Origin: Selenomonadaceae bacterium
GTDB lineage: Bacteria; Bacillota; Negativicutes; Selenomonadales; Selenomonadaceae
NCBI GenBank assembly: GCA_017554235.1
Contig: JAFZIV010000032.1
Coordinates: 1 to 62,293 of the forward strand
Reading direction: 5' to 3'
Length of the DNA: 62,293 nt
Every line of letters starts with the position of its first letter. Position 1 is the first letter of the stretch. A model generated the notes under the pieces. It was given only the letters and a program-made list of their open reading frames with translations, searched no databases and was not told the DNA's origin. Both the position numbers and the translations under genes were made by a program. Of the stretch, positions 32,908-40,951 are shown one piece after another.

Positions 32908-33489
32908 TTAACGTTTAATCGGCTCGCTTAAATCCATATGACCGGCAAGCGTTTCAACTTCCTTACCGTCAATCAGAAAACGTACTTGCTTGACTTCATC
33001 AAACTCCGTCAATGTGTCGACAACAGAATTAATCAAAAATTCTTCGCCAGTCGAGCCGCCGACAAAATTTTTCGTAATGCCGGAATCTAAATCAATAACC
33101 GCTGTATTACCGTCAAGCTTTATGCTTTTAATTTTTGCGTCCTTTGGAAAAATTTTCGTCAATTCTTCTTCGGTCGGCGAGTCCAGCAAACACTTAACGG
33201 CTTCAATATATTTTTGATTTGCGTCCTTAAATTTAATTTCGCGTTTGACGGGGATTAACGACATACCAGCTTGATCGGGATAGTAAACCGTAACCTGCAT
33301 GGTTGTAACGCCGTTTTCAGTTTTGGTTACTTGAGGCGTGGGGTTATCGTCAATTTCAATTTTAGGAATACCGGCTTCAGCTTGTTTAGGATTATCAGAA
33401 GGCGTTATTTCAGGCGGTACGTTTTTATTACAGCCCGTAGTTAAAAGCAACATTGCGGTCATTGCCGATATGAAAATTTTCTTAACCAA
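32908..33489 (-). CDS. GerMN domain lipoprotein
   Basis: The N-terminus has a lipoprotein signal peptide with lipobox LLTTGC (Cys near 20). The mature part, about 70-190, matches the GerMN/sporulation-and-germination domain: VTVYYPDQAGMSLIPVKREI, KYIEAVKCLLDSP, NTAVIDLDSG and LTEFDEVKQVRFLIDGK. In non-sporulating Firmicutes such proteins work in the envelope. TTG follows AAGGAGG. It starts 26 bp after the amidase stop, so the pair is an operon for peptidoglycan work, which is an inference. Confidence 0.88.
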   Translation of the reverse strand: MVKKIFISAMTAMLLLTTGCNKNVPPEITPSDNPKQAEAGIPKIEIDDNPTPQVTKTENGVTTMQVTVYYPDQAGMSLIPVKREIKFKDANQKYIEAVKCLLDSPTEEELTKIFPKDAKIKSIKLDGNTAVIDLDSGITKNFVGGSTGEEFLINSVVDTLTEFDEVKQVRFLIDGKEVETLAGHMDLSEPIKR

Positions 33490-33515
33490 TTTAGGTAAAT
33501 CCTCCTTAGGTAATT

Positions 33516-34598
33516 TTAGTATCCGTTAAAAAATCGGTTAATGGCGGCAACTATTGCCTGTGCCAGTCTTTCTTGATATTCATCGCTTGCCAAAAGTCTT
33601 TCTTCTTCATAGTTTGTAATGAATGCTAACTCAATCAAAGACGACGGGCAAGCTGTATGCTTAATGACGTAGAAGTTTGCAGTTTTAACGCCGCGATTGT
33701 TCAAGCCGCCGTATCTGAGAAGTTCTTCATTCAACAATGCTGCAAGTCGATAACTCTCCGAATTTACCGAACTGTAAAAAGTTTCCATACCGTTGGATTG
33801 AGGATTAGAAAAGGCGTTGCAGTGAATACTGATAAACATTTCAGCACCGTTTGCATAGTCACAACGCGCTTGAAGTTCTTGAGTATTTGACGCATAAGGC
33901 GAGGCAACATCAACGTCTGTGGTACGTGTCATGATAACTTGCGCACCTTGTGCCGCCAACATTCTTTCAACCTTCAACGCAACCGCTAAAGTGACTTCCT
34001 TTTCCGTCAAGCGACTGGGACCTACTGCGCCGTTATCGGAGCCGCCGTGTCCCGCGTCTAAAGTTATTACACGCCCGCTTAAATCGCCGTCTATGTTGCC
34101 GTATACGTCACCGTAAGAAGGTTCAGGATGGTAAATAGCAGATTTATTTGTTCTTTCAACGTCGATAATCAGCCGTGAAAAATTTCTGCCGCCGGAAGTA
34201 TCCGCAGTAAGATTGGCGGTGTAACCGTCCGCGTCAAAGTCGATTATCATTGAAAATACAAGTTGCGTGCGCGTTTTATCGGCATTGTTCATTGAAACAT
34301 TGTCGATAATATTTGTAGCTTGGATATTGCGTCCGAGAGTACGATTTATACGCCCAGATGCTGTGTCATTAAGGTCGAGAATCATTTTTTCTCCCGACAC
34401 GTTTAAATTTATATCGCTGCTGTCAAGTCTGCCGCGATAGTCAATTTGTATCCTTACAGTTTCTCTGTCCAAATTATATGCAGAAACGTTTAGCAATTCC
34501 GCTTTTGCCCTTGCCGCTTCTGCTGTTCCAAAAATCGTCAAACAAAACATTAACATTAACGTCAAAGCCGTCAAAGTTTTTCTAATCAATACAATCAC
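33516..34598 (-). CDS. N-acetylmuramoyl-L-alanine amidase (AMIN + Amidase_3)
   Basis: It cleaves the amide between MurNAc and the stem peptide. The 360 residues start with a signal peptide (LTLMLMFCLTIFGTAEA), followed by an AMIN targeting domain (about 32-150: VSAYNLDRETVRIQIDY, EKMILDLND) and a zinc Amidase_3 domain with DAGHGGSDNGAVG near 183, the SIHCNAFSNP site and the catalytic ELAFITNYEE. Zinc ligands His-Glu-His can be traced. It suggests cell separation or remodelling. GTG at 34598 has an unusually close GGAG; the TTG three codons later is a possible alternative. Confidence 0.93.
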   Translation of the reverse strand: MIVLIRKTLTALTLMLMFCLTIFGTAEAARAKAELLNVSAYNLDRETVRIQIDYRGRLDSSDINLNVSGEKMILDLNDTASGRINRTLGRNIQATNIIDNVSMNNADKTRTQLVFSMIIDFDADGYTANLTADTSGGRNFSRLIIDVERTNKSAIYHPEPSYGDVYGNIDGDLSGRVITLDAGHGGSDNGAVGPSRLTEKEVTLAVALKVERMLAAQGAQVIMTRTTDVDVASPYASNTQELQARCDYANGAEMFISIHCNAFSNPQSNGMETFYSSVNSESYRLAALLNEELLRYGGLNNRGVKTANFYVIKHTACPSSLIELAFITNYEEERLLASDEYQERLAQAIVAAINRFFNGY

Positions 34599-34610
34599 TC
34601 ACTCCGTGTT

Positions 34611-34645
34611 TAGCTTATAGCTTTCAGCTGTTAGCATTCAGCTAT
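34611..34645. repeat. Word-type short repeat (AGCTTATAGCTTTCAGCTG type)
   Basis: Degenerate tandem words of about 7-8 bases built on AGCT lie between the amidase gene and the DUF3006 gene. Confidence 0.6.
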
Positions 34646-34648
34646 GGG

Positions 34649-34936
34649 TTAATTAAGCAGTTGCCGCGCAGATTCAAAGGCGGTCTTCGTTTTAACTTCG
34701 TCGTAAGAAATTTTTATCTTCAAGTAATCGCCGTCGCTTACGTCGTCAGGCAAAAATTTTGCTGGAATGACAATCTCTGCGGAATATTCTTCTCCGCCGT
34801 CATCAATCATTAAAACCGCTTCTTCCGTGCCGTCCTCAAGTTCTTCAAGGCGATCAAGGTAGACGCTGACAATTTTTTCGTCAGAATTATTTTCCGCGTC
34901 AAGATTTATTTCTTGGATTTCTTCTCCGCTATCCAT
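34649..34936 (-). CDS. DUF3006 family protein
   Basis: A 95-residue acidic protein. The core YLDRLEEL...VLMIDDGGEEYSAEIVIPAKFLPDDVSDGDYLKIKI follows the DUF3006 pattern (a small beta-barrel with a conserved LP...GD end). It is often encoded next to secreted ComEC-like metallohydrolases, as here, and overlaps its neighbour by 31 bases. ATG at 34936 is preferred over the TTG at 34948, which abuts the GGAGG site. Function unknown. Confidence 0.82.
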   Translation of the reverse strand: MDSGEEIQEINLDAENNSDEKIVSVYLDRLEELEDGTEEAVLMIDDGGEEYSAEIVIPAKFLPDDVSDGDYLKIKISYDEVKTKTAFESARQLLN

Positions 34937-35925
34937 TTGTTTACCCAATCCTCCTTCACTTCAGACGTTACAGAAAAGTTTTTGCCGTCTGTCGCAATGA
35001 CAACCGTTCCGTTTTTCCACGTCCACAAAATATGGTCGCTTTTAATTCCCTCTTTCAAATAAGTCTGCAACGATTCAACGTGCGGATGTCCGTAAGTATT
35101 GCCGCCGCGTTTATCGGTAGGTTCACCTGCAGAAATTAAGACGTATTCAGGCTTTACTACACGCACAAAATTTTCAGATGACGAACTATGGCTGCCATGA
35201 TGTCCGGCTTTCAAGATTGTGCTTTTCAATTTTTTTTCGTCATTATCCGCCCAAATTTCGCTCTCTACTTTCAATTCGGCGTCGCCAGTGAACATCATCG
35301 TAAAATCTTTGTAGACCAACCGTCCGACAACAGATTCGTTATTGGGATCAGTTTTCTGTTTACCGTCATTAACAGCCTTTACTAAATCTTTCGTTGGGTA
35401 AAGGACTTCAAACTTTACGTTGTCACCAAAATCAAGAGTTTCTCCCGCCTTCAAAGTTTTATGCGGAATATTCATAGCCTTGATGTCTTTCATATAATTT
35501 TGATAGAGTTTTGAAGTTGACGCAATGCCGTTATCGAAAACTTCCTTGACGGTGTACTTGTCATCTTTTAAAAGTTTTTCCATTCCGCCAATATGGTCAG
35601 CGTGCGGGTGCGTTAAAATAATCTTATCAAAAGTGGTAACTCCCGCCTTGTCGAGTTCACTAACCAACTTTGCACGTTCATCCGTATCGGAAGTATCTAT
35701 CAAAATATTTTGCGTCTTAGTTTGAATCAGAAAAGAATCGCCCTGCCCGACGTTCAACATAGTAATTTTCAAATCAACCTTAAAGTCTTTGACGTTATTT
35801 GGCTTAGCCTGCTCGGCATCAGCCGTAGAATTTGGCTCAACCTGCGCGGAATTATCTTTGGTTGAACCGCAGCCGCTGAAAAGAAATATCAGGAGAATCA
35901 GCGGCAATAAGAAATTTTTTTTCAT
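34906..35925 (-). CDS. ComEC/Rec2-like metallo-beta-lactamase lipoprotein
   Basis: A lipoprotein (lipobox LFSGC, Cys19) with an MBL-fold hydrolase domain resembling the C-terminal domain of ComEC. It shows LNVGQGDSFLIQT, the zinc motif HPHADHIGGME near 105, TGDAELKVE and ILKAGHHGSHSSSS. ComEC-like domains have been linked to nucleic acid or cell-wall substrates; the substrate here is unknown. A linker of about 30 polar residues follows the lipid anchor. AAAGGGAGG precedes the ATG. It forms a unit with the DUF3006 gene. Confidence 0.9.
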   Translation of the reverse strand: MKKNFLLPLILLIFLFSGCGSTKDNSAQVEPNSTADAEQAKPNNVKDFKVDLKITMLNVGQGDSFLIQTKTQNILIDTSDTDERAKLVSELDKAGVTTFDKIILTHPHADHIGGMEKLLKDDKYTVKEVFDNGIASTSKLYQNYMKDIKAMNIPHKTLKAGETLDFGDNVKFEVLYPTKDLVKAVNDGKQKTDPNNESVVGRLVYKDFTMMFTGDAELKVESEIWADNDEKKLKSTILKAGHHGSHSSSSENFVRVVKPEYVLISAGEPTDKRGGNTYGHPHVESLQTYLKEGIKSDHILWTWKNGTVVIATDGKNFSVTSEVKEDWVNKWIAEKKSKK

Positions 35926-35945
35926 TGAACCCCTCCCTTTAGTAG

Positions 35946-35967
35946 ATAATTAAGAATTAAGAATTTT
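35946..35967. repeat. Word-type short repeat (TAAGAATTAAGAATT)
   Basis: Two and a half copies of TAAGAAT placed directly before the stop of the HAD gene on the minus strand, that is, in its 3' flank. Confidence 0.5.
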
Positions 35968-35969
35968 TC

Positions 35970-36788
35970 TTAACCCTTATCACTTAAACTTAAAATATAT
36001 TTTTCTATGCCGACAGCAACACCGTCTTCGTGAACAGAAGGCACAACAAATTTTGCTTTCTGTTTCAGATTTTCGCCTGCAGTACCCATAGCAAAGCCCG
36101 TACCGACACGGCTAATCATCTCAATATCGTTAAAGCCGTCACCGAAGGCATAAGAATTGTCTATGTCAATGTTAAAATGGTTAAGTATTTTAAAAATCCC
36201 ATCCGCCTTAGAAATTTTATTTGATGAAACTTCAAGGCTTTTAAATCTGAAAGGATCAGACCAGCCCGTAAAATTGGGCGTTTCAAGAATTTTTTTATAA
36301 ATTTTATCAAGATTTTCAACATCGCGGCGAAAAGTCACGCACTCAACCTTGAAAGTCTCAACGTCGTCAATTTCAAAATCGCGTATAAAGTTGGAACAGT
36401 CGACGCGAATTTTGCGGAAAAAATCTTCGATAGCCTTAGCATCGCGTCTGAAATAAATTTGCGGATGACTTTCCAAAATATATTCAATCTGTTCAGATTC
36501 GACGTACTCACAAATTTTTTTCACGGCTGACTTATCAATAGGACTTCTGAAAATAATTTTTCCGTCAACAATCACAACTGCTCCGTTAAGCAAAACATAG
36601 CCGTCAAAGCCGAAATTTAAAATTTCTCGTTGCAAGAAGGCATAAGGTCTGCCCGTCGCGATAAAGATATAATGTCCGGCATTTTTAAGACGATTCAAGG
36701 CAGTTTTAACCCTTTCAGTTAAGTTAAAAATTCCTGCATTACCGTCAAGTAAAGTACCGTCAATGTCAAAGAAAATCGCCTTAGTCAT
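35970..36788 (-). CDS. Cof-type HAD phosphatase
   Basis: A haloacid dehalogenase-family phosphatase of the Cof/YbjI class, typically acting on sugar phosphates or flavin mononucleotide. The 272 residues have motif I FDIDGTLLDG at 7-16, a C2-type cap, RPYAFLQRE, and motif IV AFGDGFNDIEMI with AMGTAGENLK near the end. Its start overlaps the stop of the small upstream membrane gene by four bases (ATGA). Substrate not assigned. Confidence 0.9.
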   Translation of the reverse strand: MTKAIFFDIDGTLLDGNAGIFNLTERVKTALNRLKNAGHYIFIATGRPYAFLQREILNFGFDGYVLLNGAVVIVDGKIIFRSPIDKSAVKKICEYVESEQIEYILESHPQIYFRRDAKAIEDFFRKIRVDCSNFIRDFEIDDVETFKVECVTFRRDVENLDKIYKKILETPNFTGWSDPFRFKSLEVSSNKISKADGIFKILNHFNIDIDNSYAFGDGFNDIEMISRVGTGFAMGTAGENLKQKAKFVVPSVHEDGVAVGIEKYILSLSDKG

Positions 36789-36979
36789 TGTTTAAAGCTC
36801 TTTTTGTAAACGATAAAAATTCTGATGAACAGCATTATCAGCCACATTATGAACGAGACGATATAAATTATATCGAATGTTGAAAGGTTGGAATAGTCGA
36901 AGCGCATAAAGAGAAATGCCGCCGCTGCCAATATAAACAGGTCGAAAATGTTCATTGCACTTTTCAAAAGCTCAAGCAA
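36785..36979 (-). CDS. Small two-helix membrane protein
   Basis: A 64-residue protein with two hydrophobic stretches (IFDLFILAAAAFLFM and IIYIVSFIMWLIMLFIRIFIV) separated by a polar segment. I do not recognise it. TTG at 36979 has GGAAGG eight bases before it; GTG at 36988 overlaps that site. It is coupled to the HAD gene. Confidence 0.6.
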   Translation of the reverse strand: MLELLKSAMNIFDLFILAAAAFLFMRFDYSNLSTFDIIYIVSFIMWLIMLFIRIFIVYKKSFKQ

Positions 36980-37091
36980 AATTTTCACCTTCCAAAAATT
37001 TTTTTTTATGAATTATACAATATATTGTCAAGTCAAAGGAAGAAAAAAATCCTCCGCTACAAAAATTTTGTGGGAAGGAAGTTTAAATCCG

Positions 37092-37715
37092 TTAAATTGT
37101 GCCGAAAATCCTGTCACCGGCGTCACCGAGTCCCGGCAGAATATAACAATTTTCGTTAAGCCCGTCATCAATCGCCGCCGCGTAAATCGGTATGTCAGGA
37201 TGTTCAGAAGAAATTTTTTCAATTCCCTGCGGCGCGGCAACTATGCACATAAAAATAATTTTCTCTGCGCCTTTATCCTTCAGCATTTGCAAAGCCGCTG
37301 ATGAACTTCCGCCGGTCGCCAGCATCGGGTCTGTTACGATTAAAATTTTCCCGCGCAGATTCGGCGGCATTTTGCTGTAATATTCTACCGGTTGAAAAGT
37401 TTTTTCGTCGCGGTAAAGCCCAATATGACCAATCGACGCGGCAGGCAAAACTTTTGAAACGCCCTCTGCCATCGCTAAACCTGCGCGGAGAATCGGAACA
37501 ATAACAAAATTTTCTTCGTGCAAAATTTTTACTCGACAAGAAGTCAACGGCGTTTCGATTGTGACTTCATCAGATTTAAATTCCCGTCCCACTTCGTACA
37601 TCATCAACATAGAAATTTCCTGCACCAATGCACGGAAATCTTTTGACGGAGTTTTTTTGTTTCTTAACTGCGCCAATTTATGTGCGATTATGGGATTGTC
37701 AATTTCTTTTACCAT
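37092..37715 (-). CDS. upp: Uracil phosphoribosyltransferase
   Basis: It makes UMP from uracil and PRPP in pyrimidine salvage. The 207 residues fit Upp: MVKEIDNPIIAHKLAQLRNK start, ETPLTSCRVK, VPILRAGLAMAEG, the PRPP loop VTDPMLATGGSSSAAL, and PGLGDAGDRIFGT at the C-terminus. AAGGATA precedes the ATG. It is single and lies between the HAD group and the R-M operon, with a poorly structured 3' flank. Confidence 0.96.
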   Translation of the reverse strand: MVKEIDNPIIAHKLAQLRNKKTPSKDFRALVQEISMLMMYEVGREFKSDEVTIETPLTSCRVKILHEENFVIVPILRAGLAMAEGVSKVLPAASIGHIGLYRDEKTFQPVEYYSKMPPNLRGKILIVTDPMLATGGSSSAALQMLKDKGAEKIIFMCIVAAPQGIEKISSEHPDIPIYAAAIDDGLNENCYILPGLGDAGDRIFGTI

Positions 37716-37825
37716 AAAATTATATCCTTTTCATAAAAATTTCATTAAATTTTCATAAGACTTCGACACCGAAAATTTTTTTCCTGCGATAAAAAATCCC
37801 ATTACAAAAAAATTTTTTAGACCGG

Positions 37826-40402
37826 CTATTTCTCTATGAAGATAAATTCATCATCAAATTCTTTAAAGCTGTCACCTCTATTAAAAAAGGGCAATCCCCA
37901 TATTGAATATTTTTTTTCATCAACCATTGGAATCGCATTTTCTTTCATTTGCAGGAGAAATTTTTCTTTCCATTCATCTTTTTGCAATAAATGTTCGCCT
38001 TTAGGTTCAATGAATATCTGCAACTGTTCAAAATGACTTTCTTTGTTTTTCTGAAGAAATAAAACGTAGTCCGGCTCAAAACGTTCGCCGGTTTCAAATG
38101 AATAAATATGAAATTGACGTTCATTTCGTACCAAAAAAATTTTGCTGTATATCTTTTTCAACTTAGTTATTCTATCTCTGAAATATGCCACCAGTGCTTT
38201 TTCTTCAACAGTGCCGAAATTATCAGTGTATGCAAACCAATCTTCCAAAGATAAATCTATTCTGCAATCTTCATCAACGGAAGAATCATTTTGCGAAACA
38301 CCAAGCCCGCCTTCATGAGTTACGGAATAATTTACGGTCGTATCTTTGAAAATGTCGCTGATATTGTGCGAAGAAAATTCCTTCGTGCCTTCGTATTCTA
38401 TATTCGGTTTAGCAATAACGGAGGAAATTTCTCCCAAAACTTTTGAGACGGCTAAATATAAATCATTGGCACTTAAATTTTCTGTTCGACTTTTTATAGA
38501 AATTTTTACGTTACCGAGAAATTTTTCATCAATAATAAAATCTCTCGTCGATTTCAAAACTTTAAAGCAGGTTTTTAAATTTTCAAATTTGTAAACCGGA
38601 TACTTCATCAACGCTTTATTGACAATCGCAAAATTTATCGCCGCAATTTCTTTGATTGTGTAGCTTGTCGTATAAATTTCAACTCGACTTACTTTTTCTG
38701 CGTCATCAGTCATCATGCGACTTTCGCCCGATATTCCCAAATTCATCGTAACCGAATAAATTTTATCGCGAACTTCAGGAGCAATTTCTTCAGGCAAGGA
38801 ACAGCTTTTTTCTACGCGCTCATTGAGAAAAATTATTCCCGACTTATAAAGGTCGTCTTTTTTGAAACTTTCTTTTAAAGTGTACTGCCGCTTAATAATT
38901 TTATCTGCGTACAATCCAATTTCACGGAGCGCGGCTTTCAATTCGTTAATGTACCGCGAATCGTTTTGGCAATGATAGTAAAGCGTTTCACAAATTCGCA
39001 GTTCACAATTTACATCTGAATCATATTTTCTTTGAAATTTAGGTTGCTCGTTGCTAATTTGGAAAGGACAATATCTCGCGCCGCGTCCGATAAGTTGAGC
39101 TTCTGAAATCGTCGTTGCAGAAATTTTTTTACCGCCCGACTGCCGCGTTTCGTACAACCTCACAATGTCAAATAAATTCAGCACGTCCCAGCCTTCATCA
39201 AGTTTTTTGACTTCAAAAATTGCACGGTACGGATTATCAGGGCTTTCAAGCGAATTTAATTTGAATTGATTATTTTCATTTTCTTTTTCATCGTTGACTG
39301 AAATGCAATGTTCCTCTGAAAAATCATCTCGTAATTCAGCGGCAAGATTTTCTAAAGAAATTCCGTTGCGCTCAAAATATTCAAAGGCACGTTTCATTAT
39401 TTCATTGTCAAAAATTTGAAACAGACTTTGCAAATAATTCCCGTTCAAAGTTTTTACCGTCTCGATAAATTCTGCCATAAAATTTTGGCTGTCCGCAATT
39501 TTCGCCGACTTAAACAAAACTATCGGCTTGATATTTAACTTGTGATCTTGAAAAACTTTTAAGCGATACTGACTTAAAATTATCGCCTGCAACACCTTTT
39601 CCATCGCCGGAAAATCTGAACGCAACGTCATAATGTCTTTGGAATATTTATCGTTGTAAAATTTTTGTAGCGGATAATCGAAAATAATTTTATCTTCGTA
39701 CTCCATACTTATCGCGGGATTTTTTACATCACAGGTCGCAGTAAATTCCAACAAAATATTTTCGGCGTTTCTATTGAAAATATGCTTTACCGTCTGTTCC
39801 CAAGTGTTGACATTATCTTTTTTACCGGCGGCGTTTTTGGTATCAGCGTTTAAATGGTGCGACTCATCGGAAATAAAAACAATCTTTTTATCGTCAAAAT
39901 CGTCTAGCGTCATCGCATTTTCCTGCGCAAAAAACATTTTGGTGTGAAGTCCCTGCGTTGTATCGAAACAAATATTTATTGCGTCATCGTCCACAGATTG
40001 AAAATTTTCTACGACGTTAATTTTTATTTTTTCGCCTTCAATCACAATTTCTTCCGCAAATAAATATTTTGAGGAATCAGCATTAAGAAAATTTTCCCGC
40101 GTCTTGTCAATAATGTTCGTAAGGTTGACGAAAAAAAGAAAATTCCTGTATCCCTGCTTGTAAAGATACAGCATAAGCCCTGCCATTATTAAAGTCTTGC
40201 CGCTACCCGTCGCCATATGAAACAAGACTTGCAACGGGTGCGGACATTTTTTGCTTTCAAAGTGCGTAATAAAATTTTCAAACGCTTGCACTTGATACGA
40301 ACGCAATTCAAACGCCGGATTTAAATTTTTTGAAACATATTCCGAAACTGCCGCTATATTTCCGTACTCGCGCAGAGTTTCAAGCTTTTTATACAGGAAC
40401 AT
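37826..40402 (-). CDS. Type III restriction enzyme subunit Res
   Basis: The DEAD/DEAH helicase-nuclease subunit of a type III R-M system. The 858 residues show Walker A MATGSGKT at 63-70, motif II DESHH at 179-183, motif III FTATC, motif VI AQLIGRGARY, and a C-terminal PD-(D/E)xK nuclease with FEPDYVLFLQ and IFIEPKGEH near 790-815. Both halves are full length, so it should be able to translocate and cleave. GAGGATTGAG precedes the ATG. It follows the short antitoxin gene by 16 bp on the same transcript as mod. Confidence 0.92.
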   Translation of the reverse strand: MFLYKKLETLREYGNIAAVSEYVSKNLNPAFELRSYQVQAFENFITHFESKKCPHPLQVLFHMATGSGKTLIMAGLMLYLYKQGYRNFLFFVNLTNIIDKTRENFLNADSSKYLFAEEIVIEGEKIKINVVENFQSVDDDAINICFDTTQGLHTKMFFAQENAMTLDDFDDKKIVFISDESHHLNADTKNAAGKKDNVNTWEQTVKHIFNRNAENILLEFTATCDVKNPAISMEYEDKIIFDYPLQKFYNDKYSKDIMTLRSDFPAMEKVLQAIILSQYRLKVFQDHKLNIKPIVLFKSAKIADSQNFMAEFIETVKTLNGNYLQSLFQIFDNEIMKRAFEYFERNGISLENLAAELRDDFSEEHCISVNDEKENENNQFKLNSLESPDNPYRAIFEVKKLDEGWDVLNLFDIVRLYETRQSGGKKISATTISEAQLIGRGARYCPFQISNEQPKFQRKYDSDVNCELRICETLYYHCQNDSRYINELKAALREIGLYADKIIKRQYTLKESFKKDDLYKSGIIFLNERVEKSCSLPEEIAPEVRDKIYSVTMNLGISGESRMMTDDAEKVSRVEIYTTSYTIKEIAAINFAIVNKALMKYPVYKFENLKTCFKVLKSTRDFIIDEKFLGNVKISIKSRTENLSANDLYLAVSKVLGEISSVIAKPNIEYEGTKEFSSHNISDIFKDTTVNYSVTHEGGLGVSQNDSSVDEDCRIDLSLEDWFAYTDNFGTVEEKALVAYFRDRITKLKKIYSKIFLVRNERQFHIYSFETGERFEPDYVLFLQKNKESHFEQLQIFIEPKGEHLLQKDEWKEKFLLQMKENAIPMVDEKKYSIWGLPFFNRGDSFKEFDDEFIFIEK

Positions 40403-40418
40403 CTCTCAATCCTCACAT

Positions 40419-40601
40419 TTAAAAGTTTACTGCCTGATTAAAATAGTTGTCTGAAGCCTTAGTGACGTAAAATTTTTTAGCGTCTTTTTTTTCTTCTTCA
40501 ATCGATAAAGTTTCGCGTTTAAGATTTTTGCCGTCGTTTTTTTCCAAATCCTCAATAATTTCATTCAGCGATTCAGAAATCATTTCAAACGCTTTACTCA
40601 T
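40419..40601 (-). CDS. Shortened antitoxin-like protein
   Basis: A 60-residue protein. Its first 35 residues (SKAFEMISESLNEIIEDLEKNDG, then KRETLSI) resemble the N-terminus of antitoxins that pair with RelE/HigB-type toxins and normally continue into an Xre helix-turn-helix. Here the HTH is missing and the sequence ends SDNYFNQAVNF. The start overlaps the toxin stop (ATGA). It may still cover the toxin but probably cannot bind DNA. Identification is moderate. Confidence 0.6.
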   Translation of the reverse strand: MSKAFEMISESLNEIIEDLEKNDGKNLKRETLSIEEEKKDAKKFYVTKASDNYFNQAVNF

Positions 40602-40948
40602 TTCTTTTCATTCCCTTCCAAATATTTTTCAATTCTCTCAATTAAATTTTTAATCGAGTTTTTTTCAGATTGAGATAAATTGTCCATTTCATTTTTTGCA
40701 AATACCATTATCAAAAAAATTTTTTCGTTAATTTCAAAATCTACATAACAAACGCGCACGCTATGAGATTTTCCGCGATTTTCAATCCCGAAACGCATTT
40801 TGCGAAGTCGTCCTGTTCCTTGAATAACTGCTCCAATTTTTGGGTTGTTTAACAAAATCTTTTGCAAATCTTTCAAGGCATCGTCATTCAAGCCAAGTGC
40901 TTTCCATTGCTCATCAAATTTTTTGCCGTGAATAAATTCGCGTGTCAT
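40598..40948 (-). CDS. RelE/ParE-family toxin
   Basis: A 116-residue RelE-fold protein. The segments FDEQWKALGLNDDALKDLQKILLNNP, IQGTGRLRKMRFGIE and SHSVRVCYVDFEINEKIFLIMVFAKNE are characteristic of this toxin family, which cleaves mRNA at the ribosome or targets gyrase. The basic RLRKMRF strand carries likely catalytic residues. It sits between mod and the antitoxin-like gene, three bases after the mod stop. GGAGAGGGC precedes the ATG. Toxin-first order is usual for HigBA-type pairs. Confidence 0.82.
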   Translation of the reverse strand: MTREFIHGKKFDEQWKALGLNDDALKDLQKILLNNPKIGAVIQGTGRLRKMRFGIENRGKSHSVRVCYVDFEINEKIFLIMVFAKNEMDNLSQSEKNSIKNLIERIEKYLEGNEKK

Positions 40949-40951
40949 CTT